Below, in pieces: positions 55,476-63,551 of a DNA stretch of 64,000 bases. Location of the stretch: contig JAADGS010000070.1 in NCBI GenBank assembly GCA_013152275.1, positions 1 to 64,000 of the forward strand, written 5' to 3'. A program made the position numbers and the translations under genes. Positions within the stretch are counted from its first letter, which is position 1; every line of letters starts with the position of its first letter. The notes below the pieces were generated by a model, which saw only the letters and a list, made by a program, of their open reading frames with translations, made no database searches and was not told where the DNA came from. This DNA comes from Actinomycetota bacterium (lineage in GTDB: Bacteria; Actinomycetota; Acidimicrobiia; Spongiisociales; UBA4744).

Positions 55476-56102
55476 CTACTCGAGGACAACGGACGCCGGG
55501 GTGAGACGGGGAACGACTCGATCCGCCGCGCCCAGATCTGCGGATCCGGAGCGCTGGACTCCCACGACGAACATTCCTGCCCGCTTGGCCGCCATCACGC
55601 CCGCAGGAGAATCCTCGACGGCGACACAGACCTCGGGCGAGAAGCCGAGCCGGCGAGCGGCTTCCAGGAAGACATCCGGCTCAGGCTTGCCGGCGTCGAC
55701 CTCGTCCCCTGCGACCACGACTTGAAAGAAGCGATCCAGGCCGGTGGAAGAGAGCGAAAGGGCCAGGCGCCGCCGAGAGCTCGACGACGCCACGGCGAGC
55801 GGGACATCGCGTGCCACCAGGGCTTCCAGCGTATCTTCGACATCCTCAAAGGCTTCCAGTGACGTTGTGAACCGTTGCGAGATCGCGATGGCCAGCTCCT
55901 CGGACAGGCGGCCAGACGGCGGCAAGGCAACTCGCCGGGCGAAATGGTCGTAGGCGTCGGCTTCGGAACGACCCGTCAACAGCTCGATGTCGGCGTCGCT
56001 CGGGGTTGTCCCATATCGTGTGAGCACCGCGCTCCACGCATCCCACGCAAGCGCTTCGGAGTCGACGAGGACACCATCACAGTCGAACACTACGGGAGTC
56101 AT
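55476..56102 (-). CDS. HAD-superfamily hydrolase (beta-phosphoglucomutase-like)
   Basis: 208 residues. Motif I VVFDCDGVLVDSE has nucleophile Asp7 and Asp9; motif II VASSSSRRRL, motif III Lys in AGKPEPDVFLEAARRLG and motif IV VAVEDSPAGVMAAKRAG are complete. A four-helix cap (about 15-85) gives the class of phosphoglycolate-type and beta-PGM-like phosphatases. Substrate unknown; possibilities are small sugar phosphates. Its start overlaps the gatB stop by 4 bases, so it is the last gene of the gatCAB operon. Confidence 0.87.
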   Translation of the reverse strand: MTPVVFDCDGVLVDSEALAWDAWSAVLTRYGTTPSDADIELLTGRSEADAYDHFARRVALPPSGRLSEELAIAISQRFTTSLEAFEDVEDTLEALVARDVPLAVASSSSRRRLALSLSSTGLDRFFQVVVAGDEVDAGKPEPDVFLEAARRLGFSPEVCVAVEDSPAGVMAAKRAGMFVVGVQRSGSADLGAADRVVPRLTPASVVLE

Positions 56103-57535
56103 GCTCTGGAGCGCAGCATCTCGTTGGCGAGTTTCGGATCCGCCTTGCCTCTGGTTGCCCGCATCACTTGTCCCATCAGGAAGCCAAGCACCTTCATGTC
56201 CCCGGTCCTGAGCCGATCCGCCTCCTTCGGGTTGGCGCCGAGCACCTCATCCACGACCGCCTCGAGCACGCCCACGTCGCTCAACTGGAGCAAGTCGCGC
56301 CGCTCGGCGACCTCTCTCGGTGAGCCCTCACCGCTCAGAACGCCTTCGAGAACGGTTTTCGCCGCGCTGATGGACAGGTCGCCACCATCGACGAGGCGAC
56401 ACAGCTCTGCGAGCGCCTCTCCGGAAATGGACGTATCGGACAGTTTCCCGCCTTCTCTGCGCAGGTAGGCGGTGACCTCACCGGTCAACCAGTTTGCCAC
56501 GGTGCGGGCCTTGCCACCCGCGCCGACCGCCACCTCGAAGAGACTCCCAAGGCCCCCTGCCACCAGCGTTGCAGCCGTGCCCGGATCGAGCCCGAGGGCG
56601 ATGTAGCGCACACGTTGCCGGGCCGGCAGCTCGGGAAGTCCGGCCCGAATACGTTCGCGCCACTCGTCGGAGACCACGATCGGCACGAGGTCCGGTTCCA
56701 TGAAGTAGCGGTAGTCCGAACTCTCCTCTTTGGACCGCATGCTGTGCGTCACACCCGCGGCCTCGTCCCAGTGCCGGGTCTCCTGGCTGACCGGCGTTCC
56801 GGCGTCGAGGAGCCGCCTTTGCCGTTCGATCTCAAACGTCAACGCGCGCTCCAGCGAGCGAAACGAGTTCATGTTCTTGATCTCCACTTTGACACCAAGC
56901 GCTTCGGAGCCTTGCGGACGCAGCGAGATGTTGGCGTCAAACCTCATGCTGCCCTCCTCCAGCCTCGCATCCGAGACGTCGAGCGTCGCCACGATCTCCC
57001 GCAGCTCCTGAACGTAGGCGCGAGCCTGTGCGGGGCTTCGAAGGTCCGGCTCCGAGACGACCTCGACGAGCGGTACACCGGCACGGTTGAAGTCCAACAG
57101 GGTGTAGTCGGCGCTCTGAATCCGGCCGTCGCCGCCGACATGTGTCGACTTCCCGGTGTCCTCTTCCATGTGCACCCTGGTCACCCCGATCCGCGCGAGC
57201 TCCCCTTCCGCGATGACGTCGAGGTGACCATCTGAACAGATGGGAATGTCGAACTGTGAGATCTGGTAGTTCTTCGGCATGTCCGCGTAGAAGTAGTTCT
57301 TGCGGTGAAAGACCGACCACGGAGCGATCGTCGAATCCAACGCCAGGCCGATGGCGACGATCCACTCGATGGCCTGCTCGTTGGGCACCGGCAGCGCACC
57401 TGGCAGTCCAAGACACACCGGACAGGTGTGCGTGTTCGGCTCGGCACCGAACTCGGCCGAACATCCGCAGAACATCTTCGACCGTGTCTTCAATTCGACG
57501 TGTGTCTCGATCCCGATGACCGCCTCGTAGCTCAT
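56099..57535 (-). CDS. gatB: Asp/Glu-tRNA amidotransferase subunit B
   Basis: 478 residues. The kinase-type catalytic domain shows VIGIETHVELKTRSKMF, CPVCLGLPGALPVPN, RKNYFYADMPKNYQISQF and HMEEDTGKSTH, and the C-terminal tail domain (about 330-478) for tRNA binding includes ARQRVRYIALGL and RSKEESSDYRYFMEPDL. GatB selects the mischarged tRNA and activates its Glu/Asp side chain with ATP. It is coupled to gatA by a 4-base overlap. Confidence 0.95.
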   Translation of the reverse strand: MSYEAVIGIETHVELKTRSKMFCGCSAEFGAEPNTHTCPVCLGLPGALPVPNEQAIEWIVAIGLALDSTIAPWSVFHRKNYFYADMPKNYQISQFDIPICSDGHLDVIAEGELARIGVTRVHMEEDTGKSTHVGGDGRIQSADYTLLDFNRAGVPLVEVVSEPDLRSPAQARAYVQELREIVATLDVSDARLEEGSMRFDANISLRPQGSEALGVKVEIKNMNSFRSLERALTFEIERQRRLLDAGTPVSQETRHWDEAAGVTHSMRSKEESSDYRYFMEPDLVPIVVSDEWRERIRAGLPELPARQRVRYIALGLDPGTAATLVAGGLGSLFEVAVGAGGKARTVANWLTGEVTAYLRREGGKLSDTSISGEALAELCRLVDGGDLSISAAKTVLEGVLSGEGSPREVAERRDLLQLSDVGVLEAVVDEVLGANPKEADRLRTGDMKVLGFLMGQVMRATRGKADPKLANEMLRSRA

Positions 57536-59001
57536 GGCGCCACCTTTCGAGACGGCAACCGCCGAAACTCCGCCAGACGCTCGACCTCGGCCGCAACCCT
57601 GAACAGCATGCGTTCCCCGAGTGCCTGCGCCATCACCTGGAAGCCGATGGGGAGTCCCTTCGCATCCACGCCCACGGGGACGCTGATCGAGGGATCTCCG
57701 GCAAGGTTCGAAGGGATCGTGCAGATGTCGCTCATGTACATCGACAGGGGATCCTGCGTCCGAGCGCCCAACGCGAATGCCGTGGTCGGACTCGTCGGTG
57801 AGACGAGCGCGTCGACGTTCGCGTACGCCTCCGTGAAGTCCGCGATCACGAGCGTGCGGACACGCTGTGCCTGTCCGTAGAACGCGTCGTAGTAGCCGGC
57901 AGAGAGCGCGTACGTGCCCAGCAGCACGCGACGGGTCACTTCCGGACCGAACCCGGCGTGTCGGGTGCGGGCCATCATCTCTTCGACAGTCCCCCCGTCG
58001 ACCCGGTTGCCGTAGCGAACCCCGTCGAATCGTGCCAGGTTCGCCGAGCACTCGGCCGGAGCGATCAGGTAGTACGTCGACAGGGCGTACTCGGTCGACG
58101 GCAGTGAGACCTCGACGATGTCGGCGCCGGCGTCCGAGAGCCTGTCGACCTGTCTGGTGAATGCGTCGAGGACGTCCGGTTCGATTCCCTCACCGGAGAG
58201 CTCCCGGACCACCCCGATCCGAATGCCGGAGACACCCTCGTCGAGACCGGAGCGAAACTCGGGAGCCTCTCCCCGGTACGACGTCGCGTCCATGGGATCG
58301 TGTCCGATGATGGTCTCGAGGACGGAGACGGAGTCCTCCACCGTGCGGGTGATCGGACCGATCTGGTCCAGGGAGGACGCGAAGGCGATCAGCCCATAGC
58401 GGGATACGAGGCCGTAGGTCGGCTTCATGCCGACGACACCGCACAGCGACGCAGGCTGGCGGATCGAACCTCCGGTGTCGGAACCGAGGGCCGCGAGCGC
58501 GGATCCTGCCGCGACGGTGACCGCCGATCCTCCCGAGGAGCCGCCGGGGACCCGATCGGTATCCCACGGGTTCCGACTGGGTCCGTACGCCGAGTTCTCC
58601 GTGGAAGACCCCATCGCGAATTCGTCCAGGTTCGTCTTGCCGACGAGAACGGCTCCGCCGGCGCGAAGCCCTTTCACGACCGTCGCGTCGTAGGGCGGGG
58701 TGTAACCGGCGAGGACCTGCGAGCCTGCGGTCGTTTCGACACCTCTTGTGACCATGTTGTCCTTGACGGCGACAGGGATGCCTTGGAGCGGTCCGAGATC
58801 CTCGCCCCTGCCGAAGGACTCGTCGGCCGCGACCGCGGCGGCGCGGGCGCCTTCCTGGTCCAGCGTCAGGTACGCGTGCAACTCGGCCTCTGTCCGGGCG
58901 GCCTGCTCCTTCACGGCTTCGAGGAGTTCGACCGCGGAGGTTTCTCCGGAACGCAGCAGTTCGGCTGCCTGCCGGACGGTGAGATCCGTCAGGTCGGTCA
59001 T
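57532..59001 (-). CDS. gatA: Asp/Glu-tRNA amidotransferase subunit A
   Basis: 489 residues of the amidase-signature family. The Ser-cisSer-Lys triad is complete: Lys80 (PVAVKDN), Ser155 (PGGSSGGSA) and Ser179 (GSDTGGSIRQPAS), each one residue later than in the well-known GatA numbering. It releases ammonia from glutamine and channels it to GatB. Its start shares one base with the gatC stop (TGATG). Confidence 0.95.
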   Translation of the reverse strand: MTDLTDLTVRQAAELLRSGETSAVELLEAVKEQAARTEAELHAYLTLDQEGARAAAVAADESFGRGEDLGPLQGIPVAVKDNMVTRGVETTAGSQVLAGYTPPYDATVVKGLRAGGAVLVGKTNLDEFAMGSSTENSAYGPSRNPWDTDRVPGGSSGGSAVTVAAGSALAALGSDTGGSIRQPASLCGVVGMKPTYGLVSRYGLIAFASSLDQIGPITRTVEDSVSVLETIIGHDPMDATSYRGEAPEFRSGLDEGVSGIRIGVVRELSGEGIEPDVLDAFTRQVDRLSDAGADIVEVSLPSTEYALSTYYLIAPAECSANLARFDGVRYGNRVDGGTVEEMMARTRHAGFGPEVTRRVLLGTYALSAGYYDAFYGQAQRVRTLVIADFTEAYANVDALVSPTSPTTAFALGARTQDPLSMYMSDICTIPSNLAGDPSISVPVGVDAKGLPIGFQVMAQALGERMLFRVAAEVERLAEFRRLPSRKVAP

Positions 59002-59288
59002 CAGGTCTCCATCGCGGGCGGCACCCGGAAGTACCCGTCCTCGGTTGCCGGAGCCTGATCGAGGATGACGGAGCGCTCGAGGGAAGGCCGTACATCGTCC
59101 GGACGGAACGCGTTGACCATCGAAAGCGGATGGGAGGTCGGCCGAACGCCATCGGTCGGAAGCTGCTGCACCCTCGCCGCGTGGTCGAGAATCACTCCGA
59201 GTTGATCCCGGTACCGGTCCAGTTCCTCATCGGACAGATCGATACGGGCGAGCCGCGCCACATAGGCGATGTCGATGTTGATGGGCAT
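59001..59288 (-). CDS. gatC: Asp/Glu-tRNA amidotransferase subunit C
   Basis: 95 residues, wraps around GatA and stabilises it. AYVARLARIDLSDEELDRYR at the start and the terminal ATEDGYFRVPPAMET are typical. It is the first gene of gatC-gatA-gatB-HAD. The ATG has TAACAT 6 bases upstream, so the operon is leaderless. Confidence 0.93.
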   Translation of the reverse strand: MPINIDIAYVARLARIDLSDEELDRYRDQLGVILDHAARVQQLPTDGVRPTSHPLSMVNAFRPDDVRPSLERSVILDQAPATEDGYFRVPPAMET

Positions 59289-59294
59289 GCGCCG

Positions 59295-59300
59295 ATGTTA
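59295..59300 (-). promoter_or_regulatory. -10 element TAACAT of the gatCAB operon promoter
   Basis: Minus-strand TAACAT ends 6 bases before the gatC ATG at 59288. It lies directly next to the possible arsC terminator. Confidence 0.55.
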
Positions 59301-59337
59301 GGCGGCAAACGAGGCACAAACCGCATCGGTTGCCGCC
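59301..59337 (-). terminator. possible hairpin after arsC
   Basis: GGCGGCAA (59301-59308) and TTGCCGCC (59330-59337) can pair over 8 bp with a 21-base loop. It lies 9 bases after the arsC stop and directly before the gatC promoter. The loop is long, so the evidence is moderate. Confidence 0.45.
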
Positions 59338-59345
59338 CGCTTCCT

Positions 59346-59918
59346 TCAGGACCCGGAGCCCAACATCTCTTCCAGAAGTGCCTCGACTCTGCGCCCGATC
59401 TCGTCACGTACCGCCCTGACGGCCTCGATGGGCTGCCCGTGAGGATCGGGAAGCTCCCAGTCGATGTATCGCTTCCCCGGGAAGTAGGGACAGGCATCTC
59501 CGCACCCCATCGTCACGACGACATCCGACGCCTCGACGATGTCGTCGGTGAACGGCTTCGGAAACGCCTCGGACATGTCGATGCCGATCTCGGCCATCGC
59601 CTCGACGGCCTGCGGATTGACTTCACGGCCCGGATTCGACCCACCGGCGAACACGATCAACCGGTCCCCCGCAAGGTGCCGGGCCCACGCCGCCGACATC
59701 TGGCTGCGACCTGCATTGTGAACACAGACGAAGATCACCGCAGGTGTCTTCGATCCCTTGCCGAGGATGGAACGGGCAACGAGGCGATCTCGCACGAACT
59801 GTTCGAGATTCCCTTCGTCGTGGTCGCCGACTCCCGCCAGCACCAACCGCGTCTCTTCGATCAGGCCGGCGACATCTGCCGGATCGACAGTGAATTCCTC
59901 CGACAACCGACGCTGCAA
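59346..59918 (-). CDS. arsC: arsenate reductase/low-MW phosphatase-type protein with three-helix N-domain
   Basis: 190 residues. The PTP-like loop VCVHNAGRSQMSAAW holds Cys65 and Arg71 (C-x5-R). Downstream cysteines (GCGDACPYFPGKRY) fit the redox pair of thioredoxin- or mycothiol-linked arsenate reductases, and YIDWELPDPHGQP has the general-acid Asp. The first ~55 residues form a three-helix domain that is common in actinobacterial ArsC. It reduces arsenate to arsenite for export. Start is TTG with GGGAGG 6 bases upstream. No arsenite pump or ArsR gene is adjacent. Confidence 0.85.
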   Translation of the reverse strand: MQRRLSEEFTVDPADVAGLIEETRLVLAGVGDHDEGNLEQFVRDRLVARSILGKGSKTPAVIFVCVHNAGRSQMSAAWARHLAGDRLIVFAGGSNPGREVNPQAVEAMAEIGIDMSEAFPKPFTDDIVEASDVVVTMGCGDACPYFPGKRYIDWELPDPHGQPIEAVRAVRDEIGRRVEALLEEMLGSGS

Positions 59919-60005
59919 CGATACCTCCCGCTCGCAACCCCTACGGTAACGGATCTTCTTCGAAGCCCACTAACGTGAGCATCCGCAACATCGTGGGGCC
60001 GGACC

Positions 60006-61361
60006 GTGAACATACTGATCGCAGCAGCCGAATATGCGCCGCTGGCTCGTACGGGGGGCCTCGGAGAGGCGGTTGCCGGCCTTGCCGGTGCACTGCGACG
60101 TCTCGACGTCGATGTCACCGTCGTCATTCCTCGCTATCGACATCTGGCGGATGCAGGGATACCCGTGACTGAGCCGGTGCCTGCACGCCGTATCGATGTC
60201 GACGGGATCGGCGTCTTGGCACTCGAAGATCCCGAGGCATTCGATCGAGATGGCATCTACGGCCCGACGCCGGGGACTGCATACGAGGACGAATGGTGGC
60301 GTTGGGGTCGGTTCGCGAAACTGGTCGGAGGACTCGCGGGCAGTTTTGATCTTCTGCATGTCAACGACGGCCAACCGGCCCCGGCGGTCCTCCTCACCGA
60401 TACCCCGTCCGTCCTGACCGTGCACAATGCCTCGTATCCGCTGCTCGGTCCCCTGAAGGAATCTGCCGACATCCTCGGCGTCCATCCCCGCCACCGCCGT
60501 CTGGGCGGATCGCTCGAGTGGTACGGGCAGGCGAACTACCTCAAGGCCGGCCTCGTCGGCGCGAGCAGGGTCATCACCGTCAGCCCTTCTTTCGCAGCCC
60601 AGATCATGTCCGACCTCGAGGTGACCGCAGGTCTGAGCGAGGTGATCCGCTGGCTCGATCATCCGGTGCAAGGGATCCTCAACGGAATCGATGTCTCCCA
60701 CTGGATCCCGTCCAACGATGCCGCCCTGCCGGCACCGTTCACCGCCAGGAGGTTGCGTGGACGGGATGAGGCGAAGTCGGCACTCCTGTCCGTGGCAGGT
60801 CTCGAAGAGGGTTTCCTGCTTGGCAATGTCGGCCGGATGACCGAGCAGAAGGGACTGGATCTCCTCGACGACCATCTCGATCGTCTCGTCGATGAGGGGT
60901 TCCGACTGATCCTCGTGGGAAACGGAGACCTCGACGAGATGGTGGACGGATGGGCGGCCAGGCATCCGACGGCGGTCTGGCACGGCCCATACGACGAGTC
61001 GCTCTCCCGGCTCGTCTTCGCCGGCTCCGATGCCTATGTCATGCCATCGCGTTTCGAACCGTGCGGCCTCGGACAGATGTACGCGATGCGGTACGGCAGC
61101 CTTCCGATCGCCCGGCTGACGGGAGGTCTGGCCGACACGGTCATCGACGTCGACGAGCTGCCGGACGAGGCGACCGGTTTCGGTTTTCGTTTGTTCGACG
61201 CGCGGGAGCTGACCAAGACGATTCGACGCGCCCGCCGCATCCATGATCACCGGCGCGGCATCTGGCGGACCATGCAGCGCAGGGGCATGCAGCGGGACTG
61301 GTCGTGGGACCGTGCCGCGGGGGAGTACATGGACGTGTACCGGGCCGTCCTCGATCACTGA
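60006..61361 (+). CDS. glgA: glycogen synthase (GT5)
   Basis: 451 residues. The GT5 start MNILIAAAEYAPLARTGGLG has Arg15 where most GlgA proteins have the ADP-glucose-contacting Lys15 of 'KTGGL'. TVHNASYPLLG, HPVQGILNGIDVSHWIP, LGNVGRMTEQKGLDLL and the C-terminal SRFEPCGLGQMYAMRYG are standard for the fold. The enzyme adds glucose from ADP- or UDP-glucose to glycogen. It is divergent from arsC and starts at GTG about 22 bases after a possible TAACGT box (59971-59976) transcript start. No branching enzyme or GlgC gene is adjacent. Confidence 0.88.
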   Translation: MNILIAAAEYAPLARTGGLGEAVAGLAGALRRLDVDVTVVIPRYRHLADAGIPVTEPVPARRIDVDGIGVLALEDPEAFDRDGIYGPTPGTAYEDEWWRWGRFAKLVGGLAGSFDLLHVNDGQPAPAVLLTDTPSVLTVHNASYPLLGPLKESADILGVHPRHRRLGGSLEWYGQANYLKAGLVGASRVITVSPSFAAQIMSDLEVTAGLSEVIRWLDHPVQGILNGIDVSHWIPSNDAALPAPFTARRLRGRDEAKSALLSVAGLEEGFLLGNVGRMTEQKGLDLLDDHLDRLVDEGFRLILVGNGDLDEMVDGWAARHPTAVWHGPYDESLSRLVFAGSDAYVMPSRFEPCGLGQMYAMRYGSLPIARLTGGLADTVIDVDELPDEATGFGFRLFDARELTKTIRRARRIHDHRRGIWRTMQRRGMQRDWSWDRAAGEYMDVYRAVLDH

Positions 61362-61428
61362 ACATTGCCCCCTTCCCGAAGCGACGGACTTGGGTGACAA
61401 TGGCATCGTGTCGACGCAGGAGGAAGAG

Positions 61429-61638
61429 ATGGCCGTGTACAAGGTGATCGAGCTCGTCGGGACGAGCCCAACGTCGTGGGAGGAGGCAGCGACCAGTGCA
61501 GTCGCCGCAGCATCGAATTCGCTGCAGGACCTGCGCGTCGCGGAGATCGCCGACCTCGATCTGCAGCTTGGCGAGCAAGGTCAGGTGGTCGCCTACCGGG
61601 CCAAGGTCAAGGTCTCGTTCAAGTACCACACCACCTAA
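61429..61638 (+). CDS. dodecin-family flavin-binding protein
   Basis: 69 residues. VYKVIELVGTSPTSWEEAAT at the start and VVAYRAKVKVSFKY at the end give the beta-alpha-beta-beta fold that assembles into a hollow dodecamer. Trp17 is in the place of the flavin-stacking aromatic. It stores or buffers flavins such as FMN or riboflavin derivatives. Good AGGAGGAAGAG ribosome site. It lies 67 bases after glgA and before a strong hairpin. Confidence 0.9.
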   Translation: MAVYKVIELVGTSPTSWEEAATSAVAAASNSLQDLRVAEIADLDLQLGEQGQVVAYRAKVKVSFKYHTT

Positions 61639-61639
61639 C

Positions 61640-61692
61640 CCGTTCTCGTGACGGTTGAGCCGGATTATTCCCGTGAAGCGTCACGAGAACGG
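61640..61692. terminator. hairpin between dodecin and dapE genes, convergent
   Basis: CCGTTCTCGTGACG (61640-61653) and CGTCACGAGAACGG (61679-61692) form a perfect 14-bp stem with a 25-base loop. It begins 2 bases after the dodecin stop and includes the dapE stop codon, so it can end both transcripts. Confidence 0.75.
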
Positions 61693-62748
61693 CTCTTCGC
61701 TGATGAGAAAGCGTCGCAGCGCATCGAACGCGCTCTGAAGGTTGTCGATGGGAACGCTCTCGTCGACCTGGTGGGCACGCGAGGTCTCACCGGGGCCGTA
61801 GTTGGCACCGGGTACGCCCCTTCCGGCGAGCCGGGCCACATCGGTCCACGCCTGTTTCGGCCGTACGACGGCGCCGGTCGCGTCGATCAGCGCCCGCAGA
61901 TATGGGCTCCCCTCCGGTATCGGCGCGCCAGGTGCACGATCGACGATCTCGATGCTGTCTGCGTCGGACGCGATCTCTCGGAGTCTGGCCTCGGCATCAT
62001 CGAGTGAGCGGTTCGGAGCGAACCGATAGTTGAGATTGATCTCGACGGCCGCCGGAACGATGTTGCGGGCGACCCCACCCCGGATCATGGTCACGGTGGC
62101 GACCTCACGAAACTCCAGACCCGCGACATCGACGACTTCGGGCTCACGCTCATGCAGCGCGGCCAGCCACCGTCCGGCCTTGGTGATTGCATTCTCTCCG
62201 GTCCATGGCCGAGCGGAATGTGCAGCCACACCCTCGAAACATACGGTCGCGTTGATCGCCCCGACACACCCCAACTGGAGCTCGAGATCGGTGGGTTCCA
62301 ACACGATCGCAAACACCGCATCGGAAAGCCATTCTGCATACTCGAGAACCGGTTCGAGCCCGTTCTCGTCCGCAGAGCCTTCCTCCTTGTCGTAGAAAAC
62401 TCCGATGACGTCGTACGGGCCGATCACAACGTCGGCATCGAGAAGCAGGTGCATCATGACCGCGAGCCCCGCCTTCATGTCGGAAGCGCCCAAGCCGACC
62501 ACCCGCCCATCGGCCACGTGCGCAAGCCCCTGGCCCTGGGAGGGAACCGTGTCCAGATGACCGAGCAGCAGCACGAGGGGTCGTCCGGTCCGCTTGCCGA
62601 CGAGGACGCTGTTCCCGATGCGTGTAACCGCCGTTCTGCCCCAGATCGGCAGAAACCGCTCGGTGATGTGGGTGGCCAGCCGACCTTCGCCGCCGGTCTC
62701 CGACGGAATGTCGATGATCTCGATGAGGGTGCGAACGAGCTCGTTCAT
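61681..62748 (-). CDS. dapE: succinyl-diaminopimelate desuccinylase (M20 family)
   Basis: 355 residues. Zinc ligands are visible: His64 and Asp66 in LLGHLDTVPSQ, Asp90 in LGASDMKAG, catalytic Glu in YDKEEG (about 122-123) and the distal His in the C-terminal SRAHQVDESVP. The dimerisation domain sits at about 165-270. It removes succinate from N-succinyl-LL-diaminopimelate in lysine and peptidoglycan synthesis. It is coupled to dapD by a 4-base overlap and is the last gene of the dap operon. Confidence 0.88.
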   Translation of the reverse strand: MNELVRTLIEIIDIPSETGGEGRLATHITERFLPIWGRTAVTRIGNSVLVGKRTGRPLVLLLGHLDTVPSQGQGLAHVADGRVVGLGASDMKAGLAVMMHLLLDADVVIGPYDVIGVFYDKEEGSADENGLEPVLEYAEWLSDAVFAIVLEPTDLELQLGCVGAINATVCFEGVAAHSARPWTGENAITKAGRWLAALHEREPEVVDVAGLEFREVATVTMIRGGVARNIVPAAVEINLNYRFAPNRSLDDAEARLREIASDADSIEIVDRAPGAPIPEGSPYLRALIDATGAVVRPKQAWTDVARLAGRGVPGANYGPGETSRAHQVDESVPIDNLQSAFDALRRFLISEEPFS

Positions 62749-63551
62749 ATCTGGACCTCGAAGGTTCGCAACGCGTCGTTGAGCGAGGTCTTGTCATCGG
62801 TCGACGCGGACCGCCTCCCGATGATGAGGGCGGCGGGAAGCTGATAGGTGCCGGCAGGGAAGTCCTTCGCCCGTGTCCCGGGGATGACCACGGAGCGTTC
62901 GGGGACACGCGCACGGTATTCGATCGGTTCGGGTCCCGTCACGTCGATGATCGGGATGCTCGAGCTGAGCACGACGTTGGCGCCGAGCACCGCACCCTGC
63001 TCGACGAGCACGCCCTCGACGAGGATGCAGCGGCTGCCGACAAATGCTCCGTCCTCCACGATGACCGGGCGAGCGCCCGGCGGCTCCAGAACGCCGCCGA
63101 TTCCGACCCCGCCGGAGATGTGCACGTCCCGACCGACCTGGGCGCAGGACCCGACCGTCGCCCAGGTGTCGATCATCGTCCCGGAGCCCACGTATGCACC
63201 GATGTTCACGTAGCCGGGCATGACGACCACGCCCGGCTCACAGAAAGCACCGTACCGAACCGTCCCCGGCGGGACCACCCGCACCCCGGCGTCCGCAAGG
63301 TTGCGCTTCGTGGGGATCTTGTCGTGGTACTCGAATGGCCCGGCAGTCATCGTCCTGACCGCCTGGAGCCGGAAAAAGAGCATGATGGCTTCCTTCACCC
63401 AACGGTTCACCGTCCAGACACCGTCGATCTTCTCCGCGACACGCAGCACCCCCTCATCCAGGGCTGCGACGGTTCTGTCCACCGCATCACGGGCCCCCTC
63501 GAGTAGCGAGAGGTCCTCGTATGCGGCCTCGATCAGTTCCCGGTCAGACAT
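62745..63551 (-). CDS. dapD: tetrahydrodipicolinate N-succinyltransferase
   Basis: 268 residues. The left-handed beta-helix is visible as hexapeptide repeats (VVMPGYVNIGAYVGSGTMID, CAQVGRDVHISGGVGIGGVL, VGSRCILVEGVLVEQGAVLG), after an N-terminal helical domain. KDFPAGTYQLPAALIIGRR near the C-terminus is typical of actinobacterial DapD. It joins succinyl-CoA to tetrahydrodipicolinate. The start overlaps the dapC end by 19 bases, so the three genes are tightly coupled. Confidence 0.93.
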   Translation of the reverse strand: MSDRELIEAAYEDLSLLEGARDAVDRTVAALDEGVLRVAEKIDGVWTVNRWVKEAIMLFFRLQAVRTMTAGPFEYHDKIPTKRNLADAGVRVVPPGTVRYGAFCEPGVVVMPGYVNIGAYVGSGTMIDTWATVGSCAQVGRDVHISGGVGIGGVLEPPGARPVIVEDGAFVGSRCILVEGVLVEQGAVLGANVVLSSSIPIIDVTGPEPIEYRARVPERSVVIPGTRAKDFPAGTYQLPAALIIGRRSASTDDKTSLNDALRTFEVQI

